A stretch of DNA of 64,000 nucleotides, from the NCBI RefSeq assembly GCF_003184905.1, contig NZ_QFRU01000005.1, positions 62,001-126,000 on the forward strand, in the 5' to 3' direction. The notes below the pieces were generated by a model, which was given only the letters and a program-made list of their open reading frames with translations, was not told where the DNA came from and ran no database searches. A program made the position numbers and the translations under genes. The first letter of the stretch is position 1. Every line of letters begins with the position of its first letter. The stretch comes from Bacillus sp. CGMCC 1.16541. Lineage in GTDB: Bacteria > Bacillota > Bacilli > Bacillales > Bacillaceae_H. This document shows positions 10,593-20,535 of the stretch, one piece after another.

Positions 10593-11852
10593 TTATAAAA
10601 AGAAACGCTGAATGTCATTCCATGTTACAACTAACATCAATAACATCAGTAATGCAAACCCAACAAAGTGAACTAAACCTTCTTTTTGTCGGTCGATCGG
10701 TTTACCTCGTACTGCTTCAAGAGCAAAGAACATTAAGCGCCCTCCATCAAGTGCTGGAATTGGCAATAGATTAACAATACCAAGATTAATACTCAGTACA
10801 GCAGCCCATTTCATCAAATAATAAATACCTGATTGAGCAACTTGATCTGTCGATACATAAATTCCAACTGGGCCTGATAACATATCAATAGAGAATTGTC
10901 CTGTAATTAACTTTCCTAATCCAACGACAATTTCTTTTGTCCACATAAATGTTTCTGTTACCCCATTTTTAATGGCTCCAAAAAATGATTTTTCAACGGG
11001 AGCATACACTCCAATTAATCCTATCGTTTCATCATCCACTTTTTGACTTCCTGGTGTGACGTTAATCTCAGTTGTTTCATTATTACGGTTAATCGTAAAT
11101 GTTAACTCTTCATTTGGGTGCTGTCGGATAATCGTGACAACATCGTTCCACGTTGTTACACTTTCACCATCAATCGCTTGGATTTGATCGCCTTCTTTTA
11201 ATCCAGCTTCAATCGCTGCCCCATCTTTTGTAAGCTCACCCATAATAGGTCTATCAACAGCATACCCTTGGGCAATTCCAATGAAAACAAAGACAAAGAA
11301 CGCGAGTACAAAGTTCATTAAAGGCCCTGCAAAAATAGCCATTGTACGCTGCCCTAATGTTTTAGAAGCAAACTGACGGTTATAAGGTGCAATCTGAACT
11401 TCTTCACCATCGACAACAAAATAAGACGTTTCACTTACATCAAATCGTTGTAGACGTTCTTCTTCATCCGATTCGTATCCAGAAACAAACAGTTTGTGCT
11501 CTAGGTCTGCTTGTTCGACTTCAATGACTTTCGCATCTGGATGTTGTTCTTTGTTATTAATTACAACTTTATTTACTTTTCCTCGCTCATCGAACTTTAA
11601 CCCGACAATTTGACCAGGTTTTACATCAATCATTTCTGGATCTTCACCGGCCATACGTACAAAGCCACCTAACGGTAATAGGCGAATGGTGTACACTGTT
11701 TCATCTTTCTTAAATGAAAAGATTTTAGGACCAAATCCAATCGCAAATTCACGACATAAAATACCCGCTCGCTTTGCAAATACAAGATGACCTAGTTCAT
11801 GAAAGAAAACTAAAGCTCCAAAGATGACAATAAATGCAATGACTGTGTTCAA
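10593..11852 (-). CDS. rseP: Site-2 intramembrane zinc metalloprotease RseP/RasP
   Basis: Membrane-embedded S2P protease that cleaves anti-sigma factors and remnant signal peptides in Bacillus (RasP). 419 residues. The zinc motif HELGH is at residues 18-22 in the first membrane segment. A PDZ domain spans about 190-265 (GELTKDGAAIEAGLKEGDQI). The second metal ligand is in LLPIPALDGGRL near residue 368, followed by a last membrane helix and the LLMLLMLVVTWNDIQRFFL tail. The start is TTG at 11852, nine bases after AAGGGGG. It overlaps nothing and follows dxr by six bases, the end of the uppS-cdsA-dxr-rseP run. Confidence 0.95.
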   Translation of the reverse strand: MNTVIAFIVIFGALVFFHELGHLVFAKRAGILCREFAIGFGPKIFSFKKDETVYTIRLLPLGGFVRMAGEDPEMIDVKPGQIVGLKFDERGKVNKVVINNKEQHPDAKVIEVEQADLEHKLFVSGYESDEEERLQRFDVSETSYFVVDGEEVQIAPYNRQFASKTLGQRTMAIFAGPLMNFVLAFFVFVFIGIAQGYAVDRPIMGELTKDGAAIEAGLKEGDQIQAIDGESVTTWNDVVTIIRQHPNEELTFTINRNNETTEINVTPGSQKVDDETIGLIGVYAPVEKSFFGAIKNGVTETFMWTKEIVVGLGKLITGQFSIDMLSGPVGIYVSTDQVAQSGIYYLMKWAAVLSINLGIVNLLPIPALDGGRLMFFALEAVRGKPIDRQKEGLVHFVGFALLMLLMLVVTWNDIQRFFL

Positions 11853-11858
11853 TGGGTA

Positions 11859-13013
11859 TTACCCCCTTTTAGTAGTTAAAGATCTAACAAACTGCCTTGC
11901 TTCTAAATCTACTTCTTTAATGGTTGATAGACAAGGGTTTTGCATTACAGTATGATCCTGCATGGCTTTTTCAATCATATCTTCAATTTGCAAGAATGAA
12001 ATATGACCATCTAAAAAGGCTGTAACTGCTGCTTCATTTGCTGCATTTAAAACGGTTGGCATCGTTCCGCCTTGTTGTCCTGCTTCAAATGCGAATGCTA
12101 AACATCGGAAGCGATTGTAATCCATCTGTGAAAAATGTAACTTACCTACTTCCCATAACTGAAGTCTTTTTGCATTGGATAATTCAAGGCGATTCGGATA
12201 AGTTAAGGCATATTGAATAGGAGCACGCATATCAGGAGTACCTAATTGTGCAATGACACTTGTATCCTTAAACTCAACCATTGAATGAATGATACTTTCT
12301 TTATGTAACACGACTTCAATCTTATCGTATGGTAAGCCAAACAGCCAATAAGCTTCAATGACTTCTAAGCCTTTATTCATCATTGTTGCAGAATCGATTG
12401 TGATTTTAGCACCCATTGACCAATTAGGATGATTTAAGGCATCTTCCACTGTCACATCTTTTAATTGATCTCTTGTTTTATCACGAAAGCTGCCACCTGA
12501 TGCTGTCAAGATAATACGCTCAACTGCACGATCATCTTGCCCTTGTAGGCACTGATAAATAGCAGAATGCTCGCTATCTACTGGTAAAATTGGCACATTA
12601 TATTCTCTTGCCGCCTCCATTACAAGATGACCTGCAGTAACTAACGTTTCTTTATTGGCTAAGGCAATCGGTTTTCCTCTTTTAATTGCTTCAAGTGTTG
12701 GTTCTAATCCCACACTTCCTAAAACAGCATTGACTACCACGTCTGCTTCCTTATAAATAGCAGCTTCAACTAATCCTTCGTGACCGTAAGAAAATGTGAT
12801 ATGCGGAAATTCAAGCTGCAATTTGTCTCTGTCTTCCTTATTTAAGACAGAGACAAACTTTGGAGAGCACATTTTAATAATTTTTCTTGCTTCATCAATA
12901 TTACGACCTATAGAAATAGAAACTAATTGAAAATCGTCTGGATGCATATTAATAACATCCACTGTTTGCTGACCGATAGATCCAGTTGCTCCTAGTAAAG
13001 CAATTTTCTTCAA
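11859..13013 (-). CDS. dxr: 1-deoxy-D-xylulose 5-phosphate reductoisomerase
   Basis: Second step of the MEP isoprenoid pathway: DXP to 2-C-methyl-D-erythritol 4-phosphate with NADPH. 384 residues. The NADPH-binding [14 protein letters not shown] is at residues 6-19, the metal-binding [14 protein letters not shown] near 147-160, ASGGSF near 181, and the [24 protein letters not shown] active-site loop near 195-218. The start is TTG at 13013 after GGAGAGTG. Co-placement with uppS links isoprenoid precursor supply with undecaprenyl carrier synthesis. Confidence 0.97.
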   Translation of the reverse strand: MKKIALLGATGSIGQQTVDVINMHPDDFQLVSISIGRNIDEARKIIKMCSPKFVSVLNKEDRDKLQLEFPHITFSYGHEGLVEAAIYKEADVVVNAVLGSVGLEPTLEAIKRGKPIALANKETLVTAGHLVMEAAREYNVPILPVDSEHSAIYQCLQGQDDRAVERIILTASGGSFRDKTRDQLKDVTVEDALNHPNWSMGAKITIDSATMMNKGLEVIEAYWLFGLPYDKIEVVLHKESIIHSMVEFKDTSVIAQLGTPDMRAPIQYALTYPNRLELSNAKRLQLWEVGKLHFSQMDYNRFRCLAFAFEAGQQGGTMPTVLNAANEAAVTAFLDGHISFLQIEDMIEKAMQDHTVMQNPCLSTIKEVDLEARQFVRSLTTKRG

Positions 13014-13050
13014 AGTATATTCACTCTCCCCACAACAAAGACATGCTATT

Positions 13051-13839
13051 TTACAACATTAACAAGAAATATAATATTGGTAAAACAAATAATAAGCTGT
13101 CAAATCGATCTAAGATTCCGCCATGACCTGGTAAAATATTTCCTGAATCTTTCACCTCGTAATGACGTTTTAATGCAGATTCTACTAAATCACCAATTTG
13201 TCCGAATACGGAAATTACTACCCCCACTAGTAAAAGCTTACTCACTGATTCATCCAACGGGGATAAAAGGCTAAATAAAATAGCCACGACGATGGCACAC
13301 GCAATGCCACCAACAAATCCTTCGATCGTCTTGTTGGGACTGATTTCAGGCCATAATTTCCTTTTCCCTATAGCTCGTCCAATAAAATAAGCTCCGGAAT
13401 CAGTAGCCCAAATAAGAAATAAAACAAAAAAGATATACGTTAATGCTTCTTGTCTAATTTCAATGAAATAGTAAAAGCCCATTCCTACATAGATTGTAGA
13501 CAGCAAAATAAACGCTACATCATCAAATGTAAATTGATTTTTAATTAGTACTGTGTAAGTTAACAAGAGCAGTACAGCTACAAGTGCCACTTCTACTTTA
13601 TGTTCACTAAATACATGAAAAGTTGAATCCATACTTCTTGGCAATAAGAAAACCCATAACAGCAAGATACTAATCACGCTAGGAAATGACATCATATTAA
13701 TCTTTTTCATTCGTAATAACTCAAGTACTCCAATTGTTGCTAATAGATATACCATTAACGTAAACGGTAAGCCACCTGCAAACACAATTGGTGCAAACAC
13801 CGCTATTGCAATAATAGCAGTAATAATGCGTTGTTTCAT
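13051..13839 (-). CDS. cdsA: Phosphatidate cytidylyltransferase (CDP-diglyceride synthase)
   Basis: Integral membrane enzyme that makes CDP-diacylglycerol from phosphatidic acid and CTP for phospholipid synthesis. 262 residues with about seven to eight hydrophobic segments. The family signature near the C-terminus is visible: [31 protein letters not shown] (about 218-248), which is shown here in parts: [12 protein letters not shown] and DRFDS. The ATG at 13839 follows AAAAGGTG by eleven bases. It lies 18 bases after uppS. Confidence 0.95.
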   Translation of the reverse strand: MKQRIITAIIAIAVFAPIVFAGGLPFTLMVYLLATIGVLELLRMKKINMMSFPSVISILLLWVFLLPRSMDSTFHVFSEHKVEVALVAVLLLLTYTVLIKNQFTFDDVAFILLSTIYVGMGFYYFIEIRQEALTYIFFVLFLIWATDSGAYFIGRAIGKRKLWPEISPNKTIEGFVGGIACAIVVAILFSLLSPLDESVSKLLLVGVVISVFGQIGDLVESALKRHYEVKDSGNILPGHGGILDRFDSLLFVLPILYFLLML

Positions 13840-13857
13840 TATTTGTTCAACACCTTT

Positions 13858-14640
13858 TTATACACCACCAAAACGGCGACCTCGATTTTGAAATTCTTCA
13901 ATAGCTTGAATTAAATGCTCTTCTTTAAAGTCTGGCCATAGTACATCGGTAAACCAAAACTCAGTATAAGCGAGTTGCCATAACATAAAGTTACTTAACC
14001 TTAGTTCGCCACTCGTGCGTATTAATAAATCTGGATCTGACAGCTCTCTACTCATTAAATAAGATGAGATTGTCTCTTCTGTTAGCTTAGATTCATCCAT
14101 AAGACCATTCTTGCTATCTTTTACAATAGCTTGAAGCGCTTTGACCATTTCGTCACGACTTCCGTAATTAAGTGCAAAGTTTAAAACAAGCCCTGTATTA
14201 CTCTTTGTTTCACGAATCGCTTTATTTACAGCAGTTAAAGTATGAGTAGGTAATTCATTTTTATTACCCATTACCCGAACTTGAACATTTTCCTCAATTA
14301 ATTCAGGAAGAAAAGTCCCCAGGAATTCCTCAGGTAACTTCATAAGAAACTCTACTTCTGTTTTCGGCCTCTTCCAGTTTTCGGTAGAGAATGCATATAA
14401 TGTTAACACTTTTACACCTAATTCACTTGCAGATTTTGTGATTTGTCGAACTACTTTCATCCCTTCATTATGTCCCATAATCCGAGGAAGTGCTCTTTTT
14501 TGAGCCCAGCGTCCGTTTCCATCCATAATAATTGCAATATGCTCAGGAATTGTATGCTTTTTTACTTCTATCTTCCGTGAGGAAAGCGATTCTGATGTTA
14601 CTGCTTGTTCTTTTTTAAAAAGTTGAAGTTTTTTGAACAT
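13858..14640 (-). CDS. uppS: Undecaprenyl (isoprenyl) diphosphate synthase
   Basis: cis-Prenyltransferase that makes the C55 lipid carrier for cell-wall synthesis. 260 residues. Catalytic D40 lies in IIMDGNGRWAQ, with the LYAFSTENWKRP motif near 103-114 and the C-terminal DLLIRTSGELRLSNFMLWQ signature near 209-227. ATG at 14640 follows GGGGGACATTTGC. It is the first gene of a uppS-cdsA-dxr-rseP run that begins after the frr terminator, with a short inverted repeat in its leader. Confidence 0.96.
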   Translation of the reverse strand: MFKKLQLFKKEQAVTSESLSSRKIEVKKHTIPEHIAIIMDGNGRWAQKRALPRIMGHNEGMKVVRQITKSASELGVKVLTLYAFSTENWKRPKTEVEFLMKLPEEFLGTFLPELIEENVQVRVMGNKNELPTHTLTAVNKAIRETKSNTGLVLNFALNYGSRDEMVKALQAIVKDSKNGLMDESKLTEETISSYLMSRELSDPDLLIRTSGELRLSNFMLWQLAYTEFWFTDVLWPDFKEEHLIQAIEEFQNRGRRFGGV

Positions 14641-14660
14641 GCAAATGTCCCCCGTTGTGT

Positions 14661-14694
14661 ATCGCTACTTTGTACGACTAATCAACGTAGCGAT
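14661..14694 (-). repeat. Inverted repeat in the uppS 5' leader
   Basis: Perfect 8-bp arms ATCGCTAC and GTAGCGAT (14661-14668 with 14687-14694) separated by 18 bases, about 20-55 bases upstream of the uppS start. No T-tract follows, so it is not an intrinsic terminator. It may be an mRNA structure or an operator. Confidence 0.5.
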
Positions 14695-14715
14695 CTCCTA
14701 TTACACATTATTAAC

Positions 14716-14744
14716 AAAAAAACCCCCTGTAAACAATAGAGGGT
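14716..14744 (-). terminator. frr terminator
   Basis: Minus strand ACCCTC and GGGGGT arms (14722-14727 with 14739-14744, one G-T pair) are followed by seven T residues. It separates the rpsB-tsf-pyrH-frr group from uppS. Confidence 0.75.
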
Positions 14745-14776
14745 CTTTTACAATGTATATTTTACCTTGAAATCAA

Positions 14777-15334
14777 TTAGACTTCCATGATTTCTTGTTC
14801 TTTATCTTTTGTAATTGTATCAATTTTTGCGATATACCCATCTGTTAGCTTTTGGATATCATCACCGTAACCACGTAAATCATCTTCTGTGATTTCGCCA
14901 TTTTTCTCTAACTTCTTCAGATCATCGTTGCTATCACGACGAATATTACGTACGGCTACTTTTGCTTCTTCTGAAGATTTTTTCACAAGTTTGGCAAGAT
15001 CGCGACGACGCTCTTCTGTTAAAGCCGGTATCGATAAACGAATAATAGATCCATCACTTGTTGGTGTTAAGCCTAAGTCAGATTTCATAATCGCTTTTTC
15101 CACTTCACCAATTTGTGATTTATCATAAGGTTGAATCACTAACATACGAGCTTCCGGAACGCTAATTTGTGCTAATTGATTAACCGGAGTCTGTACACCA
15201 TAGTATTCTACTGTAATTTTATCAAGTAGAGAAGCACTAGCACGACCTGCACGAATTGAAGCTAATTCGCGAGAATATGCTTGAATTGCTTTTTCCATTC
15301 TTTCTTTTGTTGAATCTAATACTTGCTTTGCCAT
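14777..15334 (-). CDS. frr: Ribosome recycling factor
   Basis: With EF-G it splits post-termination ribosomes. 185 residues, exactly the expected length, with a long helical bundle, the conserved SIRAGRAS (about 27-34) and the [15 protein letters not shown] segment (about 106-120). Two adjacent ATG codons follow AAGGGGG; the second (15334) gives the usual N-terminus and eight-base spacing. The first overlaps the pyrH stop, so translation of the two genes is probably coupled. Confidence 0.96.
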   Translation of the reverse strand: MAKQVLDSTKERMEKAIQAYSRELASIRAGRASASLLDKITVEYYGVQTPVNQLAQISVPEARMLVIQPYDKSQIGEVEKAIMKSDLGLTPTSDGSIIRLSIPALTEERRRDLAKLVKKSSEEAKVAVRNIRRDSNDDLKKLEKNGEITEDDLRGYGDDIQKLTDGYIAKIDTITKDKEQEIMEV

Positions 15335-15336
15335 CA

Positions 15337-16059
15337 TTATTTCCCCCTTACAACTGTTCCAATATTTTCACCTAAAACGGCACGTTTAATATTACCTTCT
15401 TCCATAATAGAGAAGACAATTAAAGGAATGTCATTGTCCATGCAAAGTGATGAAGCTGTTGAGTCCATAACAGCTAATCCATCTTTTAATACATCGATGT
15501 ATGATAGCGTTTCATATTTAACCGCATCTGGAACTTTTTGTGGATCTGCATTGTATACACCATCCACATTGTTTTTCGCCATTAAAATGACATCTGCTTC
15601 AATCTCCGCAGCACGTAATGCGGCTGTTGTATCTGTTGAGAAATACGGATTACCTGTACCAGCGGCAAAAATGACAACGCGCTTTTTCTCTAGATGACGA
15701 ACAGCTTTTCTTCTTATGTAGGGCTCTGCTACTTGACGCATCTCAATTGACGTTTGAACACGCGTTTGAACACCTAAGTTTTCAAGACTATCTTGAAGAG
15801 CTAAAGAGTTCATAACAGTTGCTAACATGCCCATATAATCAGCAGCGGCACGGTCCATACCCATCTCACTACCAATTTTCCCACGCCAAATGTTGCCGCC
15901 ACCTACAACCACAGCTACTTCAACGCCTAATTCATATACTTCTTTTACTTGTTCTGCAATTGATTTAATAACTGATGGGTTAATACCGAAGCCATCATCT
16001 CCAGCTAACGCCTCACCACTTAATTTCAGAACGATACGATTATATTTTGAAACACTCAT
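15337..16059 (-). CDS. pyrH: Uridylate kinase (UMP kinase)
   Basis: Hexameric bacterial UMP kinase of the amino-acid-kinase fold, UMP to UDP. 240 residues. It has [10 protein letters not shown] near residue 10-19, [11 protein letters not shown] near 48-58, [20 protein letters not shown] near 131-150 and the C-terminal GTVVRGK. The ATG at 16059 sits six bases after GGAGG; a longer in-frame extension upstream to 16116 has no ribosome site and runs through the tsf terminator. Confidence 0.97.
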   Translation of the reverse strand: MSVSKYNRIVLKLSGEALAGDDGFGINPSVIKSIAEQVKEVYELGVEVAVVVGGGNIWRGKIGSEMGMDRAAADYMGMLATVMNSLALQDSLENLGVQTRVQTSIEMRQVAEPYIRRKAVRHLEKKRVVIFAAGTGNPYFSTDTTAALRAAEIEADVILMAKNNVDGVYNADPQKVPDAVKYETLSYIDVLKDGLAVMDSTASSLCMDNDIPLIVFSIMEEGNIKRAVLGENIGTVVRGK

Positions 16060-16100
16060 ATTAAACCTCCATTGTAAAAAGTATGATCCACTTTTTTTCA

Positions 16101-16130
16101 AAAATAGGGAACACAATGTGCTCCCTATTT
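16101..16130 (-). terminator. Terminator between tsf and pyrH
   Basis: A 13-bp stem with one G-T pair (16102-16114 with 16118-16130) and a 3-base loop lies ten bases after the tsf stop. The T-tract is short (ATTTTTG), so readthrough into pyrH is likely. Confidence 0.7.
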
Positions 16131-16140
16131 AACAGCATTC

Positions 16141-17022
16141 TTACTTTTTAACTTGGCTCATTACTTCTTCAGCAAAGTTATCTTGACGTTTTTCGATACC
16201 TTCACCAACTTCGAAACGTACGAAGCTTTGTACAGTACCACCTTTGCTCTCAACAAATTGACGAACTTTTACATCTGGGTTTTTAACGAATGCTTGATCA
16301 AGTAAGCAGATATCTTGGAAATACTTACTTAAGCGTCCTTCTACCATTTTCGCAACAATGTTTTCTGGCTTGCCTTCGTTTAATGCTTGTTGAGTTAACA
16401 CTTCACGCTCACGATCAGCTTCTTCAGCCGAAACTTGGTCACGTGATACGTATTTAGGGTTGATTGCAGCGATGTGCATTGCTACGTCTTTAGCTGCTTC
16501 TTCATCCATTGTACCTGCTAAAAGAGTTAATACTCCAATGCGTCCACCCATGTGTAAATAAGCACCAAATGCATCTGCATCTGTTTTGCTTACAATTTCA
16601 AAACGACGTAGAGATAATTTTTCCCCAATTGTTGCAATTGCAGAGTTGATGTGTTCTTGAACAGTTGTTCCACTTTCCATCTTTTGCTCTAAAGCTTCTT
16701 CAGCTGTAGCTGGTTTGTTAGCTAAAAGGTGTGCAGCTAATTCTTTTGTTAACTTTTGGAAACCTTCGTTCTTTGCAACGAAATCTGTTTCAGAGTTTAC
16801 TTCTAAGATTACTGCATCGTTTCCATTTACTTCAATGAAAGTTAAACCTTCTGCAGCGATACGGTCAGCTTTTTTAGCAGCTTTTGCAATACCTTTTTCG
16901 CGAAGGTAATCGATTGCTTTGTCCATGTCACCATCAGTTTCAGTTAGTGCTTTTTTACAATCCATCATACCTGCACCAGTTTTTTCACGTAATTGTTTTA
17001 CCATTTGAGCTGTAATTGCCAT
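16141..17022 (-). CDS. tsf: Elongation factor Ts
   Basis: Guanine-nucleotide exchange factor for EF-Tu. 293 residues, the B. subtilis length. The N-terminal UBA-like domain holds [16 protein letters not shown] (about 10-25), and the core has the [16 protein letters not shown] motif (about 73-88). The start at 17022 lies nine bases after AGGAGG; an in-frame ATG two codons upstream is too close to that site. A strong terminator separates it from rpsB. Confidence 0.97.
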   Translation of the reverse strand: MAITAQMVKQLREKTGAGMMDCKKALTETDGDMDKAIDYLREKGIAKAAKKADRIAAEGLTFIEVNGNDAVILEVNSETDFVAKNEGFQKLTKELAAHLLANKPATAEEALEQKMESGTTVQEHINSAIATIGEKLSLRRFEIVSKTDADAFGAYLHMGGRIGVLTLLAGTMDEEAAKDVAMHIAAINPKYVSRDQVSAEEADREREVLTQQALNEGKPENIVAKMVEGRLSKYFQDICLLDQAFVKNPDVKVRQFVESKGGTVQSFVRFEVGEGIEKRQDNFAEEVMSQVKK

Positions 17023-17074
17023 ATTCATAATCCTCCTAAAATGAAGTATGTATATAAAATATTAAATCCGTGTT

Positions 17075-17114
17075 AAAAAAGGTGATAAAAGGCTTATTCC
17101 CTCTTATCACCTTT
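17075..17114 (-). terminator. Strong terminator between rpsB and tsf
   Basis: A 15-bp stem with one G-T pair (17078-17092 with 17100-17114), a 7-base loop and a TTTTTT run on the minus strand, directly after the rpsB stop. Since no clear promoter lies between it and tsf, tsf probably relies on readthrough. Confidence 0.85.
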
Positions 17115-17121
17115 CGCTCAA

Positions 17122-17850
<729 letters not shown>

Positions 17851-17870
17851 CTAAATGGTTTTTTTTCCTC

Positions 17871-17931
17871 CGCTTATTTCATCTTTAGTCAAGACTACGT
17901 TTGTAGCACCATCGACTAAATCCAGTAAGCG
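17871..17931 (-). promoter_or_regulatory. Folded rpsB leader (three nested helices)
   Basis: Three nested perfect helices: CGCTTA/TAAGCG (17871-17876 with 17926-17931), 7 bp TTTAGTC/GACTAAA (17884-17890 with 17914-17920) and 4 bp CTAC/GTAG (17895-17898 with 17903-17906). The element lies between the promoter and the ribosome site, where an S2-responsive leader would be expected. I do not recognise a named family. Confidence 0.6.
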
Positions 17932-17952
17932 TGTGTATTAACACCAAAAACA

Positions 17953-17981
17953 AATATAGCATACTCAATTGTGACTAGCAA
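17953..17981 (-). promoter_or_regulatory. rpsB promoter
   Basis: Minus strand TTGCTA (17976-17981), 17-base spacer, TATATT (17953-17958) preceded by TGC, an extended -10. It lies directly downstream of the swrB stop. Confidence 0.7.
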
Positions 17982-17989
17982 GCACAATT

Positions 17990-18517
17990 TCAACTTTCTT
18001 GTCGAAATTGTAACATTAGTTCAATCTCCGTCTTACCTCTATGTAAATTCTTGGCTATTTCTTCTATTGTTAACCCCTTTTTTTCTAAAAAAATCGCTTT
18101 TTCTTTTATCTGTTCTAGAGATAACTCATTGTGCTCGTCTTCGTCCTCGTTGCTTCTCTGTTTTTTTAATACTTTTGTATCGCTATCATTTATTTGTTTT
18201 TCTTCATCAAATAGTTCCGTTAAACTTTCTGTTGGTTCACTTTTTAAATCGACGGATGAAACAAACGTTTTTTTAGCTGTCGATGCAAAAGGTTGACTAG
18301 ACTTTTCTTTAGGCTGATTTAATCTCATAAAAAAATCATCATTTTGCTCTTTTATTTCTGTCACATAAGCTAGTACAATCTCTTCCATTTCACGAATGGT
18401 CTGTTGTTGTTTCTTTTCTAACTCCTTTACACGAGAAAGCTGCATGTACAAGAGCACAATGCAAAACAAAGACAAGCCGTGAATAAGAAAACTAATAACA
18501 ATTAATAGTGTTGTCAT
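17990..18517 (-). CDS. swrB: Swarming motility protein SwrB (YlxL)
   Basis: In B. subtilis the gene between sigD and rpsB encodes SwrB, a single-pass membrane protein that promotes flagellar basal-body export activation and sigma-D activity. This 175-residue protein has one N-terminal membrane helix (about 2-25), a coiled-coil-prone segment (about 28-60), a charged low-complexity middle rich in E, D and K, and a C-terminal helix-turn-helix-like part (LEKKGLTIEEIAKNLHRGKTEIE split at about 143-165). The call rests on position and layout more than on motif. ATG 18517 follows GAGG. No T-rich terminator follows; only a CAATTTC/GAAATTG repeat overlaps its end (17985-18010). Confidence 0.8.
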   Translation of the reverse strand: MTTLLIVISFLIHGLSLFCIVLLYMQLSRVKELEKKQQQTIREMEEIVLAYVTEIKEQNDDFFMRLNQPKEKSSQPFASTAKKTFVSSVDLKSEPTESLTELFDEEKQINDSDTKVLKKQRSNEDEDEHNELSLEQIKEKAIFLEKKGLTIEEIAKNLHRGKTEIELMLQFRQES

Positions 18518-18539
18518 GTTAAATCCTCTAGTATTTATT

Positions 18540-19301
18540 TTAAATAATTTTACTTAAAGTCGTCCGAAGTTTAAAAATGGCCTTTGAATGAATTTGTGAA
18601 ATTCTCGAAGTGGATAATCCTAATACTGTCCCTATCTCTGTGAACGTTAGCTCTTCTTTATAAAATAAAGATAAAACGATTTGCTCTTTTTCGTTTAACT
18701 CCTTAATGACTTCACTGAGCTCTTTTACTGTTTCTAGTTTCACAACTTCTTCTTCAGGAGAAACCACTTTTTCATCTTTAATCGTATAGGTTTGGTAATC
18801 AGAGTCATCTGATTCTCTAGCTTGATCTTCAATCGATAGTACATTAGCAAAAAAACCTTCGCTAATTGACTGAAGAACCTCTTCTTCTGTTAACCCAACT
18901 TCTTGTGCAATCTCACTTGGTGTTACATTTCGTAAATAACGCTGTTCAAGCTGTTCAATTGTACTTTCAATTCGTTTAGCTTTCTCTCTTGCACTTCGTG
19001 ACAACCAATCCTCTTTACGAAGGCCATCTAAGATAGCTCCTCTCACTCTAAATGACGCATATGTATCAAATTTTAATTCACGTCCATGATCAAACTTTTC
19101 TAATGCATCATATAAACCAATTAAACCTAAACTTCTTAACTCATCTTTATTAATTGTCTTTGGTAAGCTCACTGCCATTCGCTGTACATGATAATTAACA
19201 AGAGGTATATATTTTCTGACTAACATATTGCCAGCATGAGGATCTCGTGATTGAATCCACTGTTCCCAATACTGCTGCTCTTCGCTTGTCGAGAGCTTCA
19301 C
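18540..19301 (-). CDS. sigD: RNA polymerase sigma-D (FliA-type sigma-28)
   Basis: Directs transcription of late flagellar, chemotaxis and autolysin genes. 253 residues. Region 2 contains DELRSLGLIGLYDALEKFD (about 51-69) and FDTYASFRVRGAILDGLR (about 74-91), with SRSAREKAKRIE next. Region 3 holds LTEEEVLQSISEG, and region 4 holds LSLFYKEELTFTEIGTVLGL and SRISQIHSKA. The start is GTG at 19301 after GGGAGGGG. It is second-last of the fla/che operon, 102 bases after cheD, and may also have its own weak promoter. Confidence 0.96.
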   Translation of the reverse strand: MKLSTSEEQQYWEQWIQSRDPHAGNMLVRKYIPLVNYHVQRMAVSLPKTINKDELRSLGLIGLYDALEKFDHGRELKFDTYASFRVRGAILDGLRKEDWLSRSAREKAKRIESTIEQLEQRYLRNVTPSEIAQEVGLTEEEVLQSISEGFFANVLSIEDQARESDDSDYQTYTIKDEKVVSPEEEVVKLETVKELSEVIKELNEKEQIVLSLFYKEELTFTEIGTVLGLSTSRISQIHSKAIFKLRTTLSKII

Positions 19302-19364
19302 GAAAATTCCCCTCCCTTATTAGTATTTGACACAACCTATCTATGTCGATTAGACCAAGGCAAA

Positions 19365-19393
19365 CAATTACTACCTTAATTTATAATTGTCAA
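19365..19393 (-). promoter_or_regulatory. Possible extra promoter for sigD-swrB
   Basis: Minus strand consensus TTGACA (19388-19393), 17-base spacer, weak TAATTG (19365-19370), in the 102-base gap between cheD and sigD. Confidence 0.35.
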
Positions 19394-19403
19394 TCAACTC
19401 ACA

Positions 19404-19901
19404 TTAGATTTCTGAAACCCCAAAATTTACTGTACGAATCGTAAGAACTCCCGTTTTTGGATTAAACTCAATTGTTCTTCCATTTTGTCCACCTGTGTCT
19501 TGCGCAACAATTGGAATACCATACTTTTTTAACTGTAATGTAACAGCCTGTACATTTCTCGGACCAATCCTCATCAAGTCGTTGGTAGAATGAAATTGGA
19601 ACATTTGAGCACCGCCTGCCATCTTTGCCTTTAGTTGAAATCTACTAGCCCCTTGTACAAGTAACTCTTTCATTAAAGAATCAATCGCTGTATCTGCATA
19701 CTTCGCTTTATTCACTTCACCGCTTTTAGCTAACGAAGAATCTGGTAACATAATATGAGCGAGTCCAGCAATACTATGATGCAGGTCATATAAAACGACA
19801 CCTACACATGAGCCTAGTCCTGCTGTACGAATTAAAAATGGGGCTTTTACAACACTTAAGTCAGCAATTCCTACTTTAATAACATTTGAATTATGAATCA
19901 T
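19404..19901 (-). CDS. cheD: Chemoreceptor glutamine deamidase CheD
   Basis: Deamidates receptor glutamines and partners CheC in the Bacillus adaptation system. 165 residues. The catalytic cysteine motif is TAGLGSCVGVVLYD (about residues 26-39), the histidine is in IAGLAHIMLPDS (about 44-55), and a GPRNV segment follows near 113-117. ATG 19901 follows GGAG and lies eleven bases inside the end of cheC, so translation is probably coupled. Confidence 0.95.
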   Translation of the reverse strand: MIHNSNVIKVGIADLSVVKAPFLIRTAGLGSCVGVVLYDLHHSIAGLAHIMLPDSSLAKSGEVNKAKYADTAIDSLMKELLVQGASRFQLKAKMAGGAQMFQFHSTNDLMRIGPRNVQAVTLQLKKYGIPIVAQDTGGQNGRTIEFNPKTGVLTIRTVNFGVSEI

Positions 19902-20535
19902 AATCAGCAACTCCAAGTGCGGTGAAAATTGGTTGTAGAGATCCCGGATTAGGTACAAGTAAAAAGTGCCCCTTCACTAACGGCTGTTTGTTTAATTCTG
20001 TGCGTGTTAAGACTGTATCAATTACGATAACTGAATCGCTTTGTTGTAGCACTTCTAATAAACCGTTACTTAGTACAGCTCCAACCATATCTATACATAA
20101 GCTTGGTACAGATGGAAGCAACGATAAATTTGTAAAGTCTGACAAAGAAGATACATACGACCCTGATAATATATTTCCTAATTCTTTTAAAGCTGATAAA
20201 GCTAACTCTGACAGGCGCAGTTGCTCAATGGAAGAAATATTTTCATCCAGCATGACCTGTAAGAATTCATAGGCTTCTTCAAGAGGCAAGAAGAAAAATA
20301 AATTGCTTGGTATATCACCTTCAACTTGTAAAAACACACTTACAACAACATGATCTGGGCCTCCGATTAAATTGATTGCTTCACTAACGCTTGCAACCTT
20401 TACATCAGGTACACTCATGTTAATAGGCATTTTTAACAAACTCGACAACGCGGTAGCTGAATGTGCTGCACCAATATTTCCAATCTCCTTGAGCACATCA
20501 CGATGTGTTGAATTTAACGATTCTTTCTCACTCAT
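19891..20535 (-). CDS. cheC: CheY-P phosphatase CheC
   Basis: Dephosphorylates CheY-P and is activated by CheD. 214 residues (B. subtilis about 209). Two CXY-type phosphatase motifs are visible: RDVLKEIGNIGAAHSATALS (about 12-31), with E and N in the EIGN core, and ALSALKELGNILSGSYVSSL (about 112-131). Its first codon overlaps the cheW stop by four bases. Confidence 0.95.
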   Translation of the reverse strand: MSEKESLNSTHRDVLKEIGNIGAAHSATALSSLLKMPINMSVPDVKVASVSEAINLIGGPDHVVVSVFLQVEGDIPSNLFFFLPLEEAYEFLQVMLDENISSIEQLRLSELALSALKELGNILSGSYVSSLSDFTNLSLLPSVPSLCIDMVGAVLSNGLLEVLQQSDSVIVIDTVLTRTELNKQPLVKGHFLLVPNPGSLQPIFTALGVADYDS

